Below, piece after piece: positions 7,581 to 12,389 of a DNA stretch of 12,389 nt (position 1 is the stretch's first letter; every line of letters starts with the position of its first letter). The translations under genes and the position numbers were made by a program. The DNA is taken from NCBI GenBank assembly GCA_012274205.1, contig JAAOZY010000251.1:1-12389 (forward strand), read 5' to 3'. The notes under the pieces are model-generated. The model had not been told where the DNA came from and did no database searches. It worked only from the letters and a program-made list of their open reading frames with translations. The stretch comes from Betaproteobacteria bacterium. Lineage in GTDB: Bacteria; Pseudomonadota; Gammaproteobacteria; Burkholderiales; SG8-39.

Positions 7581-8846
7581 ATGACCGGTGACGGCAGCGG
7601 CGAGCGCCCGCCGGTACTGGCGTCGGCGCTCGATGCGCGCATCTCGGGTTCGTTCCGCAACCGCTTCGAGCAGGAGCTGTTCCGCAACACCGGCCAGTTT
7701 CCCGTCGCCAATCTGCTGCTCGAGTTGCTGCTCGAGGGCCCGGCGATCTTTCTCGCGCCCGATGTCTATACGCTGATCGGCGCAATGCTGCTGCAGGCCT
7801 GGTGTCTGACGCGCTGGGAAAGCACGGCGACGCCGCGGCGCTTCTACGGCAACCTGATCGGGCCCGCGGCCTACACTGCGATCGAAGCGGGCTTCGAGGG
7901 CTGGAGCTTCTTTTCCACGCCCAACCATCTCGCCTACTGGATATTCGCCGCCGCGGTCGGTGCGTTGCAGGCGGCAAGGCTGCGTGCCGGACGGCGTGCG
8001 GTCGCCGGGCTGCTGGTGGTGCTCGAAAACGTGGTCCGGGCCGCAATACTCTTCGCCATGTATGCCATTTTCGAACTGCTCATCGACGGCACGCAATTCT
8101 CGGCTCCGGTCTTCTTCTCCGACCGCGCCCACCTGTTCATCGGGCTGGCCACGCTGATCCTCGGCATCAGCGTCGGGCTTGCCGCCCTGTCCGAGTACGG
8201 CTACCTTGCGCTGCTGCGCGAGACCTCGACCCAGCTGCAGCGCTATTCGGAGTGGCTCCTGGGCAAGGATCTGCTCGAGCGCGTGATCGCCAATCCCGAG
8301 GCGCTTACGCTTACGCGGCGCGAACGCGCCGTGCTGTTCATGGATATCCGCGGATTCACCGCCTGGAGCGAGCGCTGCGCGCCCGAGACCGTGGTGCAGG
8401 CCTTGAATGCGTATTACCAGTCGGCCGAACCGGTGGTGTGGCGCCATGGCGCGATCAAGCTGAAGTTCTCCGCCGATGAAATCCTCGCTGTATTTGCCGA
8501 CGCGCGCGCGGCTGCGGCCTGCGCGGTCGAGCTGTGCGGGCACACGCGCCAGGCGCTGGCGCGCTGGGGCCTGGGCGCCGGCATCGGCGTGCATTCGGGG
8601 CCGGTAGTCGAGGGTTTGCTCGGCAGCGCCGGCGTCAAGGGCTATGACGTCATCGGCGACACCGTAAACACCGCCAAGCGCATCGAGGGCGCCGCCGGCA
8701 GCGGTGAGGTGCTGGTGTCGGATCCGGTACGCGCGGCGCTCGGTGCGGGTGCGCGGCTCGGTGACAGCAGAGACGTTGCCGCCAAGGGCAAGGAGATACC
8801 GATCACCGTGCATCCGTTGTTGTCACTGCCGGGGAGCCTCAAGTGA
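7581..8846 (+). CDS. Membrane-bound class III adenylate cyclase
   Basis: A 421-aa protein with two parts. Residues 1 to about 212 hold five or six hydrophobic segments (about 53-75, 88-104, 117-133, 141-168, 184-211); I recognise no known sensor domain. A short linker (about 213-246) leads to a class III cyclase domain (about 247-412). The catalytic set is complete: metal aspartates Asp255 (FMDIRGFT) and Asp299 (FSADE), adenine-selecting Lys295 and Asp356 (GYDVIGD), and transition-state Asn363 and Arg367 (VNTAKR). Lys plus Asp favours ATP, so the product should be cAMP. Ala298 replaces the glycine usual before the second metal Asp. The start ATG follows AGGGAG at 7565-7570. The stop overlaps the next start as GTGA. 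An adenylate cyclase between acyl-CoA enzymes and a hydrolase is unusual; what it senses is unknown. Confidence 0.92.
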   Translation: MTGDGSGERPPVLASALDARISGSFRNRFEQELFRNTGQFPVANLLLELLLEGPAIFLAPDVYTLIGAMLLQAWCLTRWESTATPRRFYGNLIGPAAYTAIEAGFEGWSFFSTPNHLAYWIFAAAVGALQAARLRAGRRAVAGLLVVLENVVRAAILFAMYAIFELLIDGTQFSAPVFFSDRAHLFIGLATLILGISVGLAALSEYGYLALLRETSTQLQRYSEWLLGKDLLERVIANPEALTLTRRERAVLFMDIRGFTAWSERCAPETVVQALNAYYQSAEPVVWRHGAIKLKFSADEILAVFADARAAAACAVELCGHTRQALARWGLGAGIGVHSGPVVEGLLGSAGVKGYDVIGDTVNTAKRIEGAAGSGEVLVSDPVRAALGAGARLGDSRDVAAKGKEIPITVHPLLSLPGSLK

Positions 8847-9724
8847 GCGCCGTACGCCACGACTATGCCAGCGTCAACGGCGTGCGCCTGCATTACGCGC
8901 ATGCCGGGCAGGGACCGCTGATCCTGTTCCTGCATGGCTTTCCCGAATTCTGGTATTGCTGGAACAAGCAGCTGGAGAATCTCGGCCGCGACCATTTCGC
9001 GGTGGCGCCCGATATGCGCGGCTTCAACCTGTCCGACTGTCCCGCCGAGGTGAAGCAATACAAAGCGCGCATCCTCGTCGAGGACGTGCGCCAGCTGGCC
9101 GAGCACCTGGGACAGAAGAAGTTCGTGCTGGTGGCGCACGACTGGGGCGGCGCGGTCGCCTGGGCCTACGCCATGGCGCATCCGCATACGCTGAGCAAAC
9201 TCATCATAGTCAACTCGCCGCACCCGGTGCCGTTCGCGCGCGAGCTCGCGCACAACCCGGCACAGGACGCGGCGAGCCAGTACATGAACCTGCTGCGCAG
9301 CGACAAGGCCGAGCGCGTGCTGGCGCAGAACAACTACGAGCGCCTTGCGCAAATGACCTTGGACGGATGGGGAAAGGGCGCGATCGATGCAGCGCAGAAG
9401 GCGCTCTACCTCGAGGCCTGGTCGCGGCCGGGCGCACTCACCGGCAGCCTCAACTACTACCGCGCTTCGCCGCTGTACCCGCCGACCGGCAATGATCCGG
9501 GCGCGCGCGCGCTGAAGCTCGAGCCGGCCGACTTCATGGTGCGCGTGCCGACCATGGTGGTCTGGGGCATGCGCGACAAGGCGCTGCTGCCGGGGAACCT
9601 GGTTGGATTGCAGGACTGCGTGCCCGACCTGCGCATCGAGCGCCTGCCTGGAGCCTCGCACTGGGTCATGCACGAAGAGCCGGAGCGGCTGAATCAGCTG
9701 ATCCGCGGATTCATCGGCGCCTAA
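8843..9724 (+). CDS. Alpha/beta hydrolase, epoxide-hydrolase-like
   Basis: A 293-aa soluble alpha/beta-hydrolase-fold enzyme with no signal peptide. HGFPEFWY (31-38) forms the oxyanion side and is characteristic of epoxide hydrolases. The nucleophile is Asp100 in AHDWGG (98-103), the acid is Asp245 in WGMRDKAL (241-248), and the base is His273 in GASHWVMHEEP. Tyr205/Tyr206 (LNYYRA) in the cap are at the place of the epoxide-polarising tyrosine (aligned by eye). An Asp nucleophile excludes an esterase of the serine type. Haloalkane dehalogenases share HDWG, so that activity cannot be ruled out. The start is GTG at 8843, overlapping the cyclase stop by 4 bp, with GGGGAG at 8831-8836. Last gene of the plus-strand operon; it converges on livF2 with a 40-bp gap. 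Confidence 0.88.
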   Translation: MSAVRHDYASVNGVRLHYAHAGQGPLILFLHGFPEFWYCWNKQLENLGRDHFAVAPDMRGFNLSDCPAEVKQYKARILVEDVRQLAEHLGQKKFVLVAHDWGGAVAWAYAMAHPHTLSKLIIVNSPHPVPFARELAHNPAQDAASQYMNLLRSDKAERVLAQNNYERLAQMTLDGWGKGAIDAAQKALYLEAWSRPGALTGSLNYYRASPLYPPTGNDPGARALKLEPADFMVRVPTMVVWGMRDKALLPGNLVGLQDCVPDLRIERLPGASHWVMHEEPERLNQLIRGFIGA

Positions 9725-9738
9725 GGCGGTGGCGCTCC

Positions 9739-9753
9739 GGGCGTTCCGCGCCC
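9739..9753. terminator. Weak hairpin between convergent operons
   Basis: GGGCG-TTCCG-CGCCC is a 5-bp GC stem in the 40-bp gap between the hydrolase stop and the livF2 stop. It has no T-tract on either strand, so it is at best a weak bidirectional terminator. It is the only stem there that could serve the convergent pair. Confidence 0.25.
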
Positions 9754-9764
9754 CTAGAGCCGGG

Positions 9765-10487
9765 TTAGTCGATCTCTTCCCATTTCTCGGCGCTGGCCCC
9801 CGCCAGTGCCCGCACCCGCTCCTCGTCCTTGGCGAATTCCGCCGCCGGTCCTTCGTAGACAAGCGTGCCGTTGTCCAGCACATAGGCGCGATCGGCGATC
9901 TCGACCGCGGCGCGCACGTTCTGCTCGACCAGCAGCACCGACATGCCTTCCTTGCGCATGGCGACGACGACGTTGAAGACGTCCTGCACGATGATCGGCG
10001 CGAGACCCTGGGACGGCTCATCGAGCAGCAGCAGCTTCGGATTGAGCAGCAAGGCCCTGGCGATGGCGAGCATCTCCTGCTCGCCGCCGGAGAGCTGGCG
10101 GCCCTTATTCGACTTGCGCTCCGCCAGACGCGGAAACAATTCGTAGATACGCGCAATCGACCATGGCCCCGGGCGCTCCAGCGGCACTTTGAGGTTTTCC
10201 TCCACCGTCAGATTGGCGAATATGCGCCGCCCCTCCGGCACATAACCCACGCCCAGGGCCGCGATGCGGTAAGGCGGCCAGGATGTCGTGGCATGGCCGA
10301 AGATGCGCACCGCCCCCTCGCGCGCATGCGTGAGCCCCATCAGGCTCCTGAGCGTGGTGGTCTTGCCCGCGCCATTGCGTCCGAGCAGGGTGACGATCTC
10401 GCCTTCGCGCACTACGAGCCCGACGCCGTGGAGTATGTGGCTCTTGCCGTAGAACGTGTGCAGGGCTTCTGCTTCGAGCGCGTTCAT
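9765..10487 (-). CDS. livF: LivF-type ABC transporter ATPase, system 2
   Basis: Complete 240-aa ATP-binding subunit of the second Liv importer. Walker A GRNGAGKTT is at 36-44, signature LSGGE at 132-136, Walker B LLLLDEP at 152-158 with Glu157, and LVEQN at 186-190, with Gln189 in the H-loop position as is usual for LivF. All key residues are intact, unlike Arg40 in the system 1 LivF. The ATG at 10485-10487 is preceded by GGAGG (10495-10499), 7 nt away; longer in-frame readings upstream run through non-coding sequence. It is separated from livG2 by 106 bp, unlike the 1-nt junction in system 1. Last gene of its operon; it converges with the hydrolase gene. Confidence 0.96.
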   Translation of the reverse strand: MNALEAEALHTFYGKSHILHGVGLVVREGEIVTLLGRNGAGKTTTLRSLMGLTHAREGAVRIFGHATTSWPPYRIAALGVGYVPEGRRIFANLTVEENLKVPLERPGPWSIARIYELFPRLAERKSNKGRQLSGGEQEMLAIARALLLNPKLLLLDEPSQGLAPIIVQDVFNVVVAMRKEGMSVLLVEQNVRAAVEIADRAYVLDNGTLVYEGPAAEFAKDEERVRALAGASAEKWEEID

Positions 10488-10563
10488 GCCAACGCCTCCG
10501 ATCCGATTTTTTGAATTGAGTTGTGGGCTGTCGGCGGTTGGCCGGCATGATCGCGGGTCGCAT

Positions 10564-10577
10564 CCCCGCAAGCGGGG
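10564..10577 (-). other. Hairpin in the livG2-livF2 spacer
   Basis: CCCCG-CAAG-CGGGG, a perfect 5-bp stem with a tetraloop, inside the 106-bp spacer and 16 nt after the livG2 stop on the mRNA. An A-rich stretch (complement of TTTTTT, 10506-10511) follows nearer to livF2. The spacer shows no gene. It has its own good ribosome site for livF2, so the hairpin may lower or buffer livF2 expression. Confidence 0.35.
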
Positions 10578-10593
10578 CCCCTGCTCCGCCGCA

Positions 10594-11343
10594 TCATGCC
10601 GCCTTCCCCAGGTATGCGGCTTGCACGACCTCGCTCGCGCCGATCTCGGCGGGCGTGCCTTCGGCCAGTACCGAACCCTCCGCGAGGACCATGATGCGGT
10701 CGGCAAGGTGGAAAATGACGCGCATGTCATGCTCGATCAGCACGATGCTGAGCGCCTGCTCCTTGTGCAAACGGCGGATCAGGCGCGTGATGTCGTAGGT
10801 TTCCTGGTCGCCCATGCCGGCGGTCGGTTCGTCGAGCAGCAGCAGCCGCGGCTTGAGCGCGAGCGACATCATGATTTCGGTCGCGCGCTGGTCGCCGTGC
10901 GGCAGTTCGCCGACGAGGCGGTCCGCCTTGTCGGTGAGGCCGCCCATCTCCATGAGATCAATCACCCTGGCGCGCATCTCGCCCGCGGTATCGCGCGATT
11001 GCCACGGGCTGAGCCTGTGTCCTGCCGCGACCTCCACCGGAATGCGCAGGTTCTCGCGCACGCTCAGCTCCGGGAAGATCTGGGTGATCTGGAACGTGCG
11101 CGCCATGCCCATGGCCACACGTTTGTGCGGCGGCAGCGCGGTGACGTTCTGCTCGTCGAACAGTATCGTGCCCGAAGTCGGAGGGAAGAAGCCACTGATC
11201 ATGTTGAAGAAGGTGGTCTTGCCGGCGCCGTTGGGCCCGATCACCGCGCGCAGCTCGCCCGGCTCGACCGTGAGCGAGACTCCGTTGACGGCAATGAGGC
11301 TGCCGAAATGGCGCGAGACATTCTGTACTTTGAGCAGGCTCAT
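10594..11343 (-). CDS. livG: LivG-type ABC transporter ATPase, system 2
   Basis: Complete 249-aa ATP-binding subunit of the second Liv importer. Walker A GPNGAGKTT is at 36-44, the Q-loop at Gln85 (TFQITQ), signature LPHGDQ at 147-152, Walker B LLLLDEP at 167-173 with Glu172, and the EHD H-loop at 204-206. The long LivG insert (about 101-140) and AAYLG near the C-terminus are present. By eye it shares only about 40 percent of residues with LivG of system 1 and has a different signature type, so the two operons are not a recent duplication. The start ATG (11341-11343) overlaps the livM2 stop as ATGA, and AAGGTGG precedes it. Confidence 0.96.
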   Translation of the reverse strand: MSLLKVQNVSRHFGSLIAVNGVSLTVEPGELRAVIGPNGAGKTTFFNMISGFFPPTSGTILFDEQNVTALPPHKRVAMGMARTFQITQIFPELSVRENLRIPVEVAAGHRLSPWQSRDTAGEMRARVIDLMEMGGLTDKADRLVGELPHGDQRATEIMMSLALKPRLLLLDEPTAGMGDQETYDITRLIRRLHKEQALSIVLIEHDMRVIFHLADRIMVLAEGSVLAEGTPAEIGASEVVQAAYLGKAA

Positions 11344-12290
11344 TGCGCCACCTTGCGCTTGATGATGCCGAGCACCCCGCGCGGGAAGAACAGCACCACG
11401 AGCACGAAGAACAGGCCGATGAACGACATCCAGTTTTCCGTCTGGCTCGATATATAGTCCTGCAGCACGACGAAAATCGCGGCGCCGACGAGGGGCCCCC
11501 AGAAAGAGCGCATGCCGCCGAGCACGGCCATGATCACGAAATTGCCGGACAGGTCCCAGCGCAACGCGCGCGGATCGGTGAAGTTGTTGAGCAGCGCATA
11601 GAGCGTGCCCGCCAGGCTCGCGAACAGGCAGGAGATCACGAACGCAAGCCAGATGTGCTGTTCGACCGGAATGCCGAGAAAGCGCGCGCGCTGTTCGTTC
11701 TCGCGGATCGCGATCAGCGTCCGGCCGAAAGGCGAGCGCAGCAGCAGCGCCATGATGCCGGCCGCGGCCGCAAACACGACGAGCACCATGTAATAGAAGG
11801 CCTTGTCGTTGCCCATGATGTCGATGTTCGCCAGGCCGAGATTGATTACTTGGCGGTGCCAGCCGGTCAGGCCATCGTCGCCGCCGGTAACCTCGCTCCA
11901 GCGGAAGGCGATGAAGTAGAACACCTGGCCGAAGGCGATGGTCACCATGGCGAAGTAGGTCCCGCGGCGCTTGACGATCAGCGCGCCGATCAGAGCCGCG
12001 GCGATGGTGCCAACGATGGCGCCAATCACAATCGCAAGCGGGGTGCTCGGCGCCAGGTACTTGATCGTCATTGCCGTGCCGTAGGCGCCCAGGCCGAAGT
12101 AGGCGGCATGGCCGAAGGACAACACCCCGGTGAAGCCGAGCAGGAAATTGAGCGCCATCGCTGCCAGGCCGAGCACGAGCACGCGGCTCGCCAGCTCGGT
12201 ATAGCCGCCGATCGCGCCCATCCAGTAGGGCATCGTCAGCAGTACCAGCCAGACCACTGCGTTGGAAGTTTGCTTGTTCATGCCGTTCAT
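11340..12290 (-). CDS. livM: LivM-type ABC transporter permease, system 2
   Basis: Inner-membrane permease of the second Liv importer (316 aa, standard length without the tail seen in system 1). Landmarks are LLGFTGVLSFGHAAYFGLGAY (50-70), KRRGTYFAMVTIAFGQ (107-122), the cytoplasmic coupling region RENEQRARFLGI (196-207), AVLGGM (255-260), and the C-terminal FFPRGVLG (301-308). The ATG at 12288-12290 overlaps the livH2 stop (ATGA). Met4, three codons later, is a possible alternative start, but the overlap favours the first. Confidence 0.95.
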   Translation of the reverse strand: MNGMNKQTSNAVVWLVLLTMPYWMGAIGGYTELASRVLVLGLAAMALNFLLGFTGVLSFGHAAYFGLGAYGTAMTIKYLAPSTPLAIVIGAIVGTIAAALIGALIVKRRGTYFAMVTIAFGQVFYFIAFRWSEVTGGDDGLTGWHRQVINLGLANIDIMGNDKAFYYMVLVVFAAAAGIMALLLRSPFGRTLIAIRENEQRARFLGIPVEQHIWLAFVISCLFASLAGTLYALLNNFTDPRALRWDLSGNFVIMAVLGGMRSFWGPLVGAAIFVVLQDYISSQTENWMSFIGLFFVLVVLFFPRGVLGIIKRKVAQ

Positions 12291-12389
12291 TGAATCCGCC
12301 CTTCTTCGCCGAGAAGGCCGCTCGGCCTGATCAGCAGGACGGCGCCCATCATCACGTACATGATCGCTTCCGTTGCCGACGGGAAATAC
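12287..12389 (-). CDS. livH: LivH-type ABC transporter permease, system 2 (C-terminal end only)
   Basis: The last 33 codons and the TGA stop (12287-12289) of a permease gene that begins beyond the right edge. The readable peptide ends with YVMMGAVLLIRPSGLLGEEG followed by RIQ. The hydrophobic helix followed by RPxGLxGEEGRI is the standard LivH C-terminus. It overlaps livM2 by ATGA. Its existence shows that the second operon keeps the H-M-G-F order. A livK, if present, would lie further right. Confidence 0.85.
   Translation of the reverse strand, partial: YFPSATEAIMYVMMGAVLLIRPSGLLGEEGRIQ

Noticed and set aside
8843..9724. Fluoroacetate or haloalkane dehalogenase
   Set aside because: The nucleophile motif is HDWGG, not HDRG as in fluoroacetate dehalogenases, and HGFPE plus cap tyrosines favour an epoxide hydrolase. 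Haloalkane dehalogenase is only weakly excluded.
7311..10156. Long minus-strand open frames antisense to the cyclase and hydrolase genes
   Set aside because: They are low-complexity Arg/Ala/Gln-rich translations opposite genes with complete catalytic motifs.

Overview
The window (12,389 bp, high GC) is from a Gram-negative proteobacterium. A betaproteobacterium is the best guess, from the style of the Liv transporter proteins (e.g. the LivF N-terminus and the LSYAEQ-type LivG), the AlkK-like ligase and the codon usage. This is an inference from protein style, not a database result. No rRNA, tRNA, CRISPR array, insertion sequence or phage gene is visible.

Layout. (1) Positions 1-4728, minus strand: a branched-chain-amino-acid-type (HAAT family) ABC uptake operon in the order livK-livH-livM-livG-livF, with livF cut by the left edge. 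Junctions are tight (1-nt gap, ATGA and TGATG overlaps), except for a 94-bp livK-livH spacer with two hairpins. (2) Positions 4729-5063: a 335-bp divergent control region. It holds an FNR/ANR-type box placed as for a class II activator of the livK operon, a sigma70-like promoter for the rightward genes, a heptamer tandem repeat and short inverted repeats. (3) Positions 5064-9724, plus strand: four genes in a probable operon, encoding an AlkK-like acyl-CoA synthetase, a crotonase-fold protein that looks like an enoyl-CoA isomerase rather than a hydratase, a membrane-bound class III adenylate cyclase, and an epoxide-hydrolase-like alpha/beta hydrolase. The last two overlap as GTGA. (4) Positions 9765-12389, minus strand, convergent with region 3: a second, clearly diverged Liv transporter (livF, livG, livM and the 3' end of livH; its livK would lie beyond the right edge).

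Working together. Two HAAT transporters flank a gene set that activates an organic acid to its CoA thioester and isomerises an enoyl-CoA. The simplest reading is uptake and CoA activation of an organic acid (medium-chain or aromatic), perhaps controlled by oxygen level and with its own cAMP output. The true substrates cannot be read from sequence.

Main points of interest: the FNR-type box; the pairing of a Walker A Lys-to-Arg change in LivF with an altered signature motif in LivG, both falling in the same composite ATP site of transporter 1; the loss of both hydratase glutamates in the crotonase; and an adenylate cyclase with an unrecognised multi-pass N-terminus inside a catabolic operon, translationally coupled to an alpha/beta hydrolase.
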